This document shows positions 46,801-52,002 of a DNA stretch of 52,002 nucleotides, piece by piece; the stretch's first letter is position 1; each line of letters begins with the position of its first letter. Under the pieces are notes generated by a model. It was not told the origin of the DNA. It searched no databases and saw nothing but the letters and a program-made list of their open reading frames with translations. The stretch is from DASZBX01 sp035943635 (GTDB lineage Bacteria > Actinomycetota > Actinomycetes > Streptomycetales > Catenulisporaceae), in assembly GCA_035943635.1 (NCBI GenBank), contig DASZBX010000113.1, positions 1-52,002 of the forward strand. Direction: 5' to 3'. The translations under genes and the position numbers were made by a program.

Positions 46801-46821
46801 GAGCCGCTCTTCATTCGCCAT
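34855..46821 (-). CDS. Type I modular PKS B: KS-AT-DH-ER-KR-ACP and KS-AT-DH-KR-ACP
   Basis: About 3988 residues from ATG 46821, with AGGAGG ten bases upstream. An upstream extension of the frame overlaps PKS C and is not PKS-like. The N-terminal coiled-coil docking segment is NEERLREYLKRVTTDLHIAR. Module 1: KS C205, malonyl AT S660 (GHSIGE, HAFH), DH H970, ER with NADPH motif HAAAGGVG at 1573, KR Y1899 (TDD), ACP S2068; this is a full reduction set. The DH motif reads HVVGDTPLLP, with Asp at the usual Gly. Module 2: KS C2300, methylmalonyl AT S2763 (GHSQGE, YASH), DH H3080 with DSVLQ as the second motif, KR Y3703 (IDD), ACP S3865. The C-terminus (ETIFDFIDNEL) is a docking tail and there is no thioesterase. 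The gene lies 35 bp downstream of PKS C, so the two are probably one transcript. Confidence 0.93.
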   Translation of the reverse strand: MANEERLREYLKRVTTDLHIAREQLRAADTDKHEPIAIVAMACRYPGNVASPEELWRLVDEGRDAIGPFPDDRGWNTDALYHPDPDHSGTTYVREGGFLADAAGFDAALFGMNPREADAVDPQHRLLLELTWELFERAGLPSGDVRGSDAGVFAGVIAQEYAPPLGSAQGYEGYLLTGNTPSVASGRIAYTFGLEGPAVTVDTACSSSLVAVHLAVRALRAGECSMVAAGGATVLASPRVFVEFSRQRGLAPDSRCKSFGAAADGTNFAEGGGLLLLQRLSDARRTGRPVLAVIRGTAVNQDGASNGLTAPSRPAQERVIRQALADARLTPDDVDAVEAHGTGTVLGDPIEAQALQAAYGRSRTAERPLWLGSVKSNIGHTQAGAGVAGLIKMVMALRHERLPQTLHADQPTPHVGWADGPLAILTGSRPWPRSERPRLAAISSFGISGTNAHVVIGEPAQAAAEPGRSAPEPPGEAFRPYLLSAATATALPAQARRLRDHLAAHPGLSLPDVAHTLAAARTALEHRAAVVADSRASLLAGLAALAEGREAADVRHGSVLFDRPVAVMFTGQGSQRIGMGRDLYVREPLFAATLDTLCEHLDQHLRRPLREVMFAAAGTSEETPLNQTAYTQAALFAYEVALYRLLESWGIRPAYLIGHSIGEVVAAHVAGVLSVPDACALVAARGTLMQSLPETGAMMAVEAAESEVRSDISGMADAVSLAAVNGPAAVVVSGDTGLVEQLGRTWRSRGRRVKHLPVSHAFHSAHMDGMLEDFGTVLAGLSFGAPAIPVISNLTGKPATADHLGAADHWISHVRGTVRFADGIRTLTELGITSYLEVGPESALAPHVLETSAAAGGKEATVIPVAVPRAGRDEAAALAATLAGLHVEGVTAAWPQVLGGRLTDLPNYAFEHRRHWIEPAGARANAPALGLTAAGHPLLEAAVELADCGDTAVVFSGRISTAAQPWLTDHVVGDTPLLPGAALIDLALHAAAWTRLGQVEELVINTPMLPRDGSGSRLQVAVGSGDESGRRSIRISSSPDNGAEPDWTCHATGTLRPDPRDRPAAPPSPAWPPEGAVELDSADLYERHADNGNHYGDAFHLVSSVWRKDDDLYAELSLPEDADPDGFGIHPTLLDAALHAMIFHTSPGLPDSPGSPGPARAVFSWSDVRLWAAGATQVRAHLHMLGEGTAAALSLTDAEGLPVADIGRLNLRPAAGPPESAAVGELYQVRWSPVAGQFGPPDLPDSPGSPSRWALVGPDAGNLRATLEECGVETAAYPDLAALAASDGPVWDAVLMSAGRGDPRDPAHQAVRQATGATVAAVQEWLARDRPAPTRLVLLTNNAVEAGPGDKADPVLDQAPVWGLIRSVQAEHPGRITLVDIDSRPSSAAALPAALAAGEPQLAVRDGAVLAPRLVRLTDRETLAPSAQASGWRLDVAQAGTLESLELVPDSAAGAPIPLGHVRVAVRAAGLNFRDVMIALGVYPGDAALGSEGAGVVLETAPDVTDLAPGDRVMGLMMGAFGPVAVADRRHLTRIPPGWSFAQAATCPITYLTAYYALTDLGVLRPGEPVLVHAAAGGVGIAATRLARHLGAEVFGTASPDKWDHLRAMGLDDAHIASSRTLEFADKFADRGIRIVLNSLAGEFVDASLGLLSLGGRFLELGKTDIREQAAVLAAHPGIGYRAFDLVEAGPERIRHLLDDLYALFEAGVLGPLPLRAWDVRRAPEAFRFMSTARHIGKIVLTIPHALDPEGTVLVTGGTGGLGQLIAGRLATVHGARHILLASRRGHAAEGVEALTAELAALGAEVVTMACDVADRDQVAALLAVVPAEHPLTAIVHAAGVTDDALLEDLDAEGLDRVMRPKADAARHLHDLTAGHDLAAFVLFSSVAGIAGNASQSGYAAANTLLDGLARVRRAAGLTGTSVAWGPWTSDAGMTSRLGGEGLARIARSGLVPLREADGLALFDAALARDQAVLVAAHLDLAGLRANDAAAELPALLTELISAPATPGKARGAADRGGLAARLRRMPETERESHLLDVVREHMSIVLGHQEPTMIDPERPFSALGIDSLTAVELRNRLNKATGLRLPATLLFDYPSTRALTTLLLSRLLDTPADRPDAPAAPRPTGRESIAIIAMSCRFPGRVRSPEDLWRLVSDGVDATGDFPDNRGWDTESLYHPDPDAAGKTYVTRGGFLYNADQFDAEFFELSPREAVATDPQQRLLLETAWEAFERGGIDPAALAGSRTGVFAGVIAQDYVGVLRGVPSSFEGYLSTGNTTSVASGRIAYTFGLEGPAVTIDTACSSSLVALHLACQSLRAGECDLALAGGATVIATPATFIEFSRQRALASDGRVKAFSAGADGTAWGEGAGVLLLERLTDAHRNGHQVLAVIEGSAVNQDGASNGLTAPNGPAQERVIRQALGTAGLEPGEVDAVEAHGTGTALGDPIEARALLAAYGRNRPAGRPLWLGSVKSNLGHTLAAAGVAGVIKMVMAMRHGELPRTLHVDELTPHVDWESGEVRVLTEPRPWPREGRPRRAAVSSFGISGTNAHVILAEEPARTNTDQPARLPAAADGGVSTTDDSPAAPVPWLISAKSEAALRAQARKLASFLAAGPDLRPRDVGRSLATTRAALDHRAVIVGATPEDFTEGLGQLTRGEPSAHVVTGTPVGSSGVAFVFPGQGAQWPGMAVPLLQDAPAFRRRLHDCADAIRPYTEWDLLEVLHGDPRAPALDRVDVVQPALFAVMVSLAELWQAHGIRPAAVAGHSQGEIAAACVAGALSLDDATRIVALRSRALADAAGDGAMASVDEPAAAVGDRVERWAGVLTVAAVNGPRSTVVSGDTAAIEELITECKLTGVRARRIPVSYASHSPRMEALRERLRRDLAGIRPRRSDIPFYSAVTGGILETTGLDAEYWYTNLRATVQFEQATLALLGGGHRILLECSPHPMLLTGMQETIEAAGSGDGRVSAVALGSLRRGEGDRHRFLLSLSEAHVNGTAIDWPAVFDSDGVQPVRTELPTYAFQRRRFWLEAPAGGGAGDPASGLGLAAAEHGLLGAVIESVDDEDVVLTGALSTRTHLWLRDHRVAGATLLPGTAFVEMAIRSCREAGCDRIDNLTLENPLIIPEDGKVRVRVTVSPPNETRRRRLAVHSRRLGQAESGWIRHASGVAVAGAAAAETPGRAPAAWPPPTATAVDTGDAYSRLADVSLEYGPAFQLLADVWTGDGAVYAEARMPQEEAHQADRFTIHPALLDSVLQALALAAPEPPSATGLVPLPFSWSGISWHDGPRATLRAVARARGHDAFALTVTDGGGLPVIEVEELLIRPTPVSRLLQAQDQVLQSLFTVDWAQAQDSASSSVRATWVTVGSGPLADALAAPDPLVAPGAPDPLVAPNAPGADTSRYADLPTLIAAVADGAPVPAAVLFACEHAQEAGADEARAATARMLAALTTWQTTAWPGDPKLVVVTRRAMATRSDENVLDLPGAALWGLLRTAQSEDPGRFALLDLDREAACPAVVARALATGEPQLAIRGDNLRVPRLTRMTATPASSDPGRAWDPDGTVLISGGTGTLGRILARHLATTRGLRNLLLTSRRGPSVDEARRLAADLAGAGTRVTVTACDMADPDAVEALLATIPAAHPLTAVIHVAGVIDDGVLGSLTPERIDTVMRSKADAAWNLDRLTRGLDLSTFVLYSSFAGLAGTPGQGNYAAANTFLDALAARRRADGLPGVSLAWGLWEDTSAMTARADRDRIDQIGVVTLLADLGLALFDLALTLDDPLAVPVTLDRRSLREGKQAGTLPAILGDLVSDAAKRQDRASGGLAGRLAGLARADRDKAILSAVRAVAAAVLGHPNASDIGTDRKFTELGFDSLTALELRNRLARETGLALPATLVFDYPTPSQVSAYLGNRLEPAHAHPDPLAADVERIEAALAAADGSTRDAIAARLRAVLGRWSEDRAVPDSGLGDGIQDASPETIFDFIDNELGRRTAGPAE
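36662..36705. repeat. 27-bp-period tandem repeat in PKS B module 2 linker
   Basis: GCGACGAGAGGGTCGGG occurs at 36662-36678 and again at 36689-36705. It encodes APDPLVAPG followed by APDPLVAPN in the spacer between the DH and KR domains of module 2. It is in frame and looks like a recent slippage duplication in a tolerant linker. Confidence 0.75.
43072..43098. repeat. 9-bp microsatellite (GGGCGAGTC type) in PKS B module 1 linker
   Basis: Three consecutive 9-mers, GGGCGAGCC, GGGCGAGTC and GGGCAAGTC, encode part of LPDSPGSPS after the DH domain. The same peptide core recurs about 270 bp away at 43352-43387. Confidence 0.65.
43352..43387. repeat. 9-bp microsatellite (CCCGGCGAA type) in PKS B module 1 DH
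   Basis: Four 9-mers, CCCGGCGAA, CCCGGCGAG, TCTGGTAAG and CCCGGTGAA, encode SPGLPDSPGSPG within a loop of the DH domain. The core LPDSPGSP also occurs at 43072-43098. Confidence 0.65.
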
Positions 46822-46856
46822 GGACTGGGTGCCTCCTGTGTATATCTGGCCGGTCG

Positions 46857-49800
46857 CTACAGCTCGTTGTCGATGAAGTCGAAGATCTCGTCGTCCGTCG
46901 CCGAGACGAGGGTGTCGGCCAGGAAATCCGCGGTCTCGTCGTGGCCCTCGCGCAGCGAGCGCAGCCGCCACAGCATGCGCTCGACCCGGGCCTCGATGTC
47001 GCCGTAGCCTTCGCGGCCGCTTGGCAGAGTGGCGAGCACCGACTCGATCTGGTCCAGTTCGCGGTGCACCTCGGAGGCCGCCCCGGGGTCGGCCTCGCCT
47101 CGCAGCAGTTCGTCCAGGTGTGCCGCGAGCCGCCGGGGCGTGGGGTGGTCGAAGACCAGCGTCGCCGGCAGCGCCAGGCCGGCGGCGGCCCCGACCCGGT
47201 TGCGCAGCTCCACGGCGGTCAGCGAGTCGAATCCCAGCTCGGTGAACGCGCTGTCGGGCTTGAGCGCGTCGGGCGAGGGATGGCCGAGAACGACGGCCAC
47301 CTGCGCTTGGAGCAGTCCGAGCAGCAGGTCGGCCTCGGTTCCGGTGGGCGCGTCGGCCAGTCGTTCCCGCCAGGACCGGGCCGCCGGGCCCGGCGCCGCG
47401 GGCAGGGCCCGGGCGCCGGGCCGGCCGGCCAGTTCGCTGAGCATCGCCGGGGGCGCGGCGCCCCGGGCCGAACGCAGCGCCGGGCGATCCAGGCGCAGGG
47501 CGGCGACCGTAGGCCGGGGTGATTCCAGCGCGCGGTCGAAGAGCGCGAGCCCCTCGGCCCGGTCCAGCGGCTCCACCCCCGCCCGTCGCATCCGGGCCAG
47601 GTCGGCCCGGGTCAGGTGGCCGGTCATGGCGCTGGTCTCCGACCACAAGCCCCACGCAACGGAGGTCGCGGCTAGTCCGAGGGCCCGCCGGTGTTGGGCC
47701 AGGGCGTCGAGGAAGGCGTTGCCCGCCGCGTAGTTCGCCTGCCCGGCGCTGCCCACCGTGCCCGCGAGGGAGGAGAACATGACGAACGCGGCCAGGTCGA
47801 GGTCCCGGGTCAGCTTGTGCAGGTTCCAGGCCGCGTCGACCTTGGGCCGCATCACCCGGTCCAGCCGCTCGGGCGTGAGCGCGTCCAGCAGACAGTCGTC
47901 GATCACCCCGGCCGCGTGCACGATCATGGTCAGCGGACGGGTGTGCGGGACCCGGCGCAGAACGTCGGATAGGGCCTCGGGGTCGGCCGCGTCGCAGGCC
48001 TCGACCGTGACCGAGGCGCCGGTGCCCGCCAGCTGCTGCGCCAGGTCGCCCGGATCACCCGACCGGCTGAGCAGCAGCAGGTGTCGGACACCGTGCTGGC
48101 TGACCAGATGGCGGGCCACGGCGCGGCCCAGTGTCCCGGTACCGCCGGTGATCAGGACGGTGCCTTCCGGATCGATGGATCGCGGCAGGGACAACACGAT
48201 CTTGCCCGTGTGGCGGGCCTGGCTCATGTACCGGAACGCTTCAGGTGCCCGGCGGATGTCCCATGTCATTACCGGCAGCGGCCTCAGCGCGCCCGAGGCG
48301 AACATCGGCAGCATCGCGTCCAGCATGGCGCGCACGTGCTCGGGGCCTCGATCGGTGACGTCGAAGGCTTCGTACGTCACGTCGGAGCGGACGGCCGCCA
48401 CCTGCTCCGGCTCGCGGATGTCCGTCTTGCCCAGTTCCACGAAGCGTCCGCCCGGGGCGAGCAGGCGCAGTGAGGCGTCGACGTACTCGTGCGCGAGGGA
48501 GTTGAGGACCACGTCGACACCCCGCCCGCCGGTCGCCTGGCGGAAGGCGCGCTCAAAGTCGAGGTCCCGAGACGACGCCGTGCGCTCGCCACTTTGTCCG
48601 AGCGATCGGAGCACGTCCCACTTCGCCGGACTGGCGGTGGCGTATACCTGCGCGTCCCAGACCCGGGCCAGTTGGAGCGCGGCCATGCCGACCCCGCCGG
48701 TGGCCGCGTGGACCAGCAGCGACTCGCCCGCCCGGAGACCTGCTATCTCCGCCAGCCCGAAGTAGGCGGACATGAAGGCCACGGGGATCGAGGCGGCCTG
48801 GGCGAACGACACTCCGTCGGGGATGTGGGCGATCATGCGGTGGTCGGCGGACGTGATCGGGCCGGCGCCGCCGGACATCAGGCCCATGACCCGGTCACCT
48901 GCGGCGAAGCGGTCCACCCCTGGGCCGACCTCGACCACAACGCCCGCCCCCTCGCCAGCGGCCGGCCTGCTGTCCCCGCCGACCAGGTTCAGGGCGAGCA
49001 TCACCTCCCGGAAGTTCAGTCCGGCCGCGCGCATCGCGATCCGGACCCGGCCGGGCGCGATCGGTTCGGCGGCCGGGGCGGCGGCGAGCCGGAGCCCGTC
49101 CAGTGAGCCATCCCCGGTCAGTTCCAGCCGCCAGTTCGGGCCGCCATCCGGGGGAAGCAGGGTGGCGGCAGGGTCGCGCAGGCGGGGGACCAATACCCGG
49201 CCGTCGCGGATCGCGAGTTCGGGTTCGCCGGTTGCCAGCGCCCCGGAGAGGGCCGCCGCGGACGGCGCCGCGGCGTCCATGTCCACGAGCACGAACCGCC
49301 CCGGATGATCGGCCTGAGCCGACCTGACCAGTCCCCAGACTGGCGCCGCGGCGAGGTCCGTCACCGGCATGGCCGCCTCGGTGGACACCGCGCCGCAGGT
49401 GACGAATACCGTCCGGACCCCGGCGCCCATCGGCAGGGTCGGCAGGCCTGCTATCGCCGCCAGTGCCTTCTGCGCGCTGGCGTGTGCGCTGTCCGGCAGT
49501 GGTCCGGCGCTTGGGGGGAAACAGATCAAGACCGTGTCGATCGCGCGACCGCCCGCCGCGGCCTCGCCGAGCTCGGCCAGGCCGGGATACCCGGAGCAGC
49601 CGGGAAGCGCGGCGATGCCCCAGGCGTCGGTCCCGACCACGGCTGCGTCAATTTCCCGGCCGTCGGGCGAGTCGATCGCCAGCCAGTCGACGGTCAGGAT
49701 CGATGGGACGCCGCCTTCCCGCAGTGCGTCGAGCGCCGCCGGGTCCAGCGGCCGTACCGTCAGGCTGCCGACCGAGAGCACCGGGTCGCCGGACGCGTCG

Positions 49801-52002
49801 GTCAGGCGCAGTGCCACTGTGTCGGCGCCGGTCGCGGTGGCTTGAACACGCACGGCGGTGCGGCCCGCCGCGTACAGCCGCACGTCGTTCCACGTGAACG
49901 GCGCGAGCATCTCTTCGCCGCCCAGCGCGGCCGCCGCGGCATGAAGCGCGGCGTCGAGCAGCGCCGGGTGCAGGGCGCACTCGGCGGCCGTGTCGTGCAG
50001 ATCGTCGGGTAGTTCCGCCGCAGCGAACACCTGCCCGGACTGTCGCCAGGCGGAGCGCAGCCCTCGGAAAGCGGGGCCGTAGTCATAGCCGCGCTTCGCC
50101 AACGACTCGTAGATCTCGGTCACGTCCACCGCGTCGGCCTCGGTGGTCGGCCACGGACCCGGCCGGTTCGGCGGATCGTCGGGTTCGCCGCCGTCAGTGA
50201 GCGTTCCGGTCGCATGCAGCAGCCACGCCTCGTCGCCGGAGCGCGAATACACGCTGACCGTCCGCGGCCCGGTCTGCGTGACCGGCCCGAGCACGACCTG
50301 CACCTGACGGGTCGTGCCTTCGGCGAGGACCAGAGGCGACTGCAAGGTCAGTTCGCTGAGACTTGGCGCGCCGATTAGTGACCCGGCCGTGAGCGCGAGG
50401 TCGACGAACGCGGCCCCGGGGAGCAGCACGGTGCCCATGGCAGCGTGATCGGCGAGCCAAGGCTGCTTGGACAGGGACAGGCTGCCGCTGAGCACCAGGC
50501 CGCCGTCCCCGGCCAGTGGCACGACCGCGCCGAGCAGGGGATGCCCGATGGCGCCGAGCCCGGCCGCCGCGGCACCGGCGGCTTCGGCCAGGGCCTCGTC
50601 CGGGGCGTCGAGCCAGAACCGTTGGCGCTGGAACGGATATCCGGGCAGCTGCGCCGGCCGGGTTCCCGGCCCGGCCGTGATCGCCGGCCAGTCGACCCGC
50701 ACGCCGTGATTGTGGGCGTGGCCGAGCGCGAGGAGGAGCGCTTGCCGCCCTCCGTTGTCGCGGCGGAGCGTGGCGAGGACCGTGGCGTCCGGGAAGCCGG
50801 CCTCGTCGGCCGTCTCCTGAAGCCCGTTGCCCACGACAGGATGTGGGCCGACCTCGATGAAGGCACGGTAACCGTCGGCGAGCAGAAGCCGGGCCGTCTC
50901 GGTGAACCTGACCGGTTGCCGCAGGTTGCGGAACCAGTAGTCGGCGTCCAGGTCTGCCGTGTCCAGCCGGCATCCGTGCACTGTGGAGTAGAACGCCGTG
51001 GGCACGGTGACTGGGGAGACGTCGGCGAGCGCGTGGAGCAGTTTCTCTCGGAGTTGGTCCATGTGGCGTGAATGTGAGGCGTAGTCCACCGGGATCTTCT
51101 TCGCCCGGACACCCACGGCCACGCAGCGCGCGACCAGTTCGCCGACCGCGTCGGCGTCTCCGGAGACCACCGTGGCGGCTGGTCCGTTGTAGGCGGCCAC
51201 TTCCAGCTGCCGGCCGGCCGGGGCGATCAGTTCACTGACTTCGGCGGGCGGCAGCGGGACGGCGGCCATGGCGCCCCGGCCCGCGACCGTGGCGACGGCC
51301 TGGCTGCGCAGCGCGACGATTTTGGCCGCCTGCTCCAGCGAAATGGCACCGGCGACGCAGGCCGCCGCCACTTCTCCCTGGGAGTGGCCGATCACGGCGT
51401 CGGGGCGTACCCCGGCCGACTCCCACACGGCGGCTAGGCAGACCATCATGGCGAACAGCGCGGGCTGGACGACGTCCGCGCGCTCCAGCGGCGGCGCGCC
51501 GGGCGTCCCGAGGATGACGTCGGTGAGGGACCAGTCGAGGTACGGCGCCAGCGCGTGCGCGCATTCGCGCATGCGAGCGCGGAAGACGTCGGAGTCGTCC
51601 ATCAGGCCGGCCCCCATGCCGACCCATTGCTGTCCTTGCCCGGGGAAGACGAACACCGTGCCCGGCGCTTGCGTCCCGGCGTGGCTCCCTTCGGCGAGCA
51701 TCGCGGCAGGCTCGCCTCGGGTCAGTCCGGCCAGTGCGCTGAGAAGACCGGGGCGGTCGGTGGCGACCAGCACGGCGCGGTGTTCGAACGTCGCCCGGCC
51801 AGCAAGGGTGCGGGCGACGTCGGCGAGCGCGAGGTCGTCGCGGGCGGCCAGTCTGGCCCGAAGCCGGTTGGCTTGGTGGCGTAGGGCGGTGGGGGTTTTG
51901 GCGGAGAGGAGGTAGGGGAGTGGGTGGTGCGTTGTGGGGATGGGTGTGGTGTGTGGTGTGGGGGGTGGTTCTTCGAGGATGAGGTGGGCGTTGGTGCCGC
52001 TG
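46857..52002 (-). CDS. Type I modular PKS C (5' part beyond window): (KS)-AT-DH-ER-KR-ACP
   Basis: The frame is open to the window edge and begins inside the end of a KS (SGTNAHLILEEPPP), so the start is outside. The AT has GHSQGE (Ser codon 51383-51381) and YASH, indicating methylmalonyl-CoA. The DH is DHAAMGTVLLP (His codon 50447-50445) with LLDAALH. The ER has NADPH motif HAATGGVG (from 48710) and reads ALNLVGG where the PKS B ER has ALGVYPG. The KR has TGGTGTLG, an IDD motif and catalytic Tyr at 47732-47730. The ACP is GFDSL (Ser codon 47225-47223). The C-terminal docking tail is DDEIFDFIDNEL. The module should add a fully reduced methyl-branched unit and pass it to PKS B, whose N-terminus has a matching coiled coil. 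Confidence 0.93.
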   Translation of the reverse strand, partial: SGTNAHLILEEPPPTPHTTPIPTTHHPLPYLLSAKTPTALRHQANRLRARLAARDDLALADVARTLAGRATFEHRAVLVATDRPGLLSALAGLTRGEPAAMLAEGSHAGTQAPGTVFVFPGQGQQWVGMGAGLMDDSDVFRARMRECAHALAPYLDWSLTDVILGTPGAPPLERADVVQPALFAMMVCLAAVWESAGVRPDAVIGHSQGEVAAACVAGAISLEQAAKIVALRSQAVATVAGRGAMAAVPLPPAEVSELIAPAGRQLEVAAYNGPAATVVSGDADAVGELVARCVAVGVRAKKIPVDYASHSRHMDQLREKLLHALADVSPVTVPTAFYSTVHGCRLDTADLDADYWFRNLRQPVRFTETARLLLADGYRAFIEVGPHPVVGNGLQETADEAGFPDATVLATLRRDNGGRQALLLALGHAHNHGVRVDWPAITAGPGTRPAQLPGYPFQRQRFWLDAPDEALAEAAGAAAAGLGAIGHPLLGAVVPLAGDGGLVLSGSLSLSKQPWLADHAAMGTVLLPGAAFVDLALTAGSLIGAPSLSELTLQSPLVLAEGTTRQVQVVLGPVTQTGPRTVSVYSRSGDEAWLLHATGTLTDGGEPDDPPNRPGPWPTTEADAVDVTEIYESLAKRGYDYGPAFRGLRSAWRQSGQVFAAAELPDDLHDTAAECALHPALLDAALHAAAAALGGEEMLAPFTWNDVRLYAAGRTAVRVQATATGADTVALRLTDASGDPVLSVGSLTVRPLDPAALDALREGGVPSILTVDWLAIDSPDGREIDAAVVGTDAWGIAALPGCSGYPGLAELGEAAAGGRAIDTVLICFPPSAGPLPDSAHASAQKALAAIAGLPTLPMGAGVRTVFVTCGAVSTEAAMPVTDLAAAPVWGLVRSAQADHPGRFVLVDMDAAAPSAAALSGALATGEPELAIRDGRVLVPRLRDPAATLLPPDGGPNWRLELTGDGSLDGLRLAAAPAAEPIAPGRVRIAMRAAGLNFREVMLALNLVGGDSRPAAGEGAGVVVEVGPGVDRFAAGDRVMGLMSGGAGPITSADHRMIAHIPDGVSFAQAASIPVAFMSAYFGLAEIAGLRAGESLLVHAATGGVGMAALQLARVWDAQVYATASPAKWDVLRSLGQSGERTASSRDLDFERAFRQATGGRGVDVVLNSLAHEYVDASLRLLAPGGRFVELGKTDIREPEQVAAVRSDVTYEAFDVTDRGPEHVRAMLDAMLPMFASGALRPLPVMTWDIRRAPEAFRYMSQARHTGKIVLSLPRSIDPEGTVLITGGTGTLGRAVARHLVSQHGVRHLLLLSRSGDPGDLAQQLAGTGASVTVEACDAADPEALSDVLRRVPHTRPLTMIVHAAGVIDDCLLDALTPERLDRVMRPKVDAAWNLHKLTRDLDLAAFVMFSSLAGTVGSAGQANYAAGNAFLDALAQHRRALGLAATSVAWGLWSETSAMTGHLTRADLARMRRAGVEPLDRAEGLALFDRALESPRPTVAALRLDRPALRSARGAAPPAMLSELAGRPGARALPAAPGPAARSWRERLADAPTGTEADLLLGLLQAQVAVVLGHPSPDALKPDSAFTELGFDSLTAVELRNRVGAAAGLALPATLVFDHPTPRRLAAHLDELLRGEADPGAASEVHRELDQIESVLATLPSGREGYGDIEARVERMLWRLRSLREGHDETADFLADTLVSATDDEIFDFIDNEL

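Noticed and set aside
46822..47655. N-terminal extension of the PKS B frame into PKS C
   Set aside because: The extension overlaps the PKS C ACP and KR coding in another frame and looks random. The docking helix and a good ribosome binding site mark ATG 46821.

Overview
This window is high-GC actinomycete DNA and is dominated by a modular type I polyketide synthase (PKS) locus. The evidence is the codon bias, the giant modular PKS genes, the DUF5753 protein and the actinobacterial insertion sequences. The gene set points to a tetronate polyketide, possibly a spirotetronate. It contains an FkbH-type glyceryl-ACP synthase, a stand-alone ACP, a 2-oxoacid-dehydrogenase (E2)-type acyltransferase and a FabH-like ketosynthase. 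Every visible acyltransferase reads as malonyl- or methylmalonyl-specific, and no methoxymalonyl-pathway genes or thioesterase are visible. The tetronate assignment is inferred from family knowledge, not from an observed product.

Layout from the left: an ISL3-type transposase tail (3-155); an MFS exporter and MarR regulator pair (439-2378); a translationally coupled plus-strand cassette fkbH-like, ACP, E2-like acyltransferase (2558-5477); a convergent KASIII gene (6489-5446) that overlaps that cassette by 32 nt; and a giant minus-strand PKS (25632-6562) with a KSQ loading module and three KS-AT-DH-KR-ACP modules. A divergent regulatory region follows. The plus-strand genes after it are a stand-alone DUF5753 protein (25935-26600) and two tandem class A flavoproteins (26694-29643).

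From 29.7 to 34.75 kb lies an island that looks unrelated to the pathway. It holds a strong terminator hairpin, a 48-nt near-perfect palindrome abutting a broken aldo/keto reductase, a two-gene unit with a multi-pass membrane zinc metalloprotease, and two truncated transposase genes fused head to head. Beyond it, the minus strand carries two more PKS genes. One runs 46821-34855 and has two modules, one of them fully reducing. The other lies upstream and is cut by the window edge (beyond 52002 to 46857); it has one fully reducing methylmalonyl module.

Inferred logic: PKS A makes an acetate-primed methyl-branched triene. Later modules, including those in PKS C and B, extend it. The KASIII, FkbH-like protein and ACP add a glycerate C3 unit and release the chain as a tetronate. 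The E2-like protein probably acetylates it ahead of elimination to an exocyclic alkene. The usual elimination alpha/beta-hydrolase is not in the window. The most interesting non-coding signal is a repeated element, TTTCAGG-N4-ATTTAGAGG. It has identical spacing upstream of PKS A and of the flavoprotein pair, with a weaker 11-bp-period version upstream of the fkbH-like gene. It looks like a shared activator site of SARP type.
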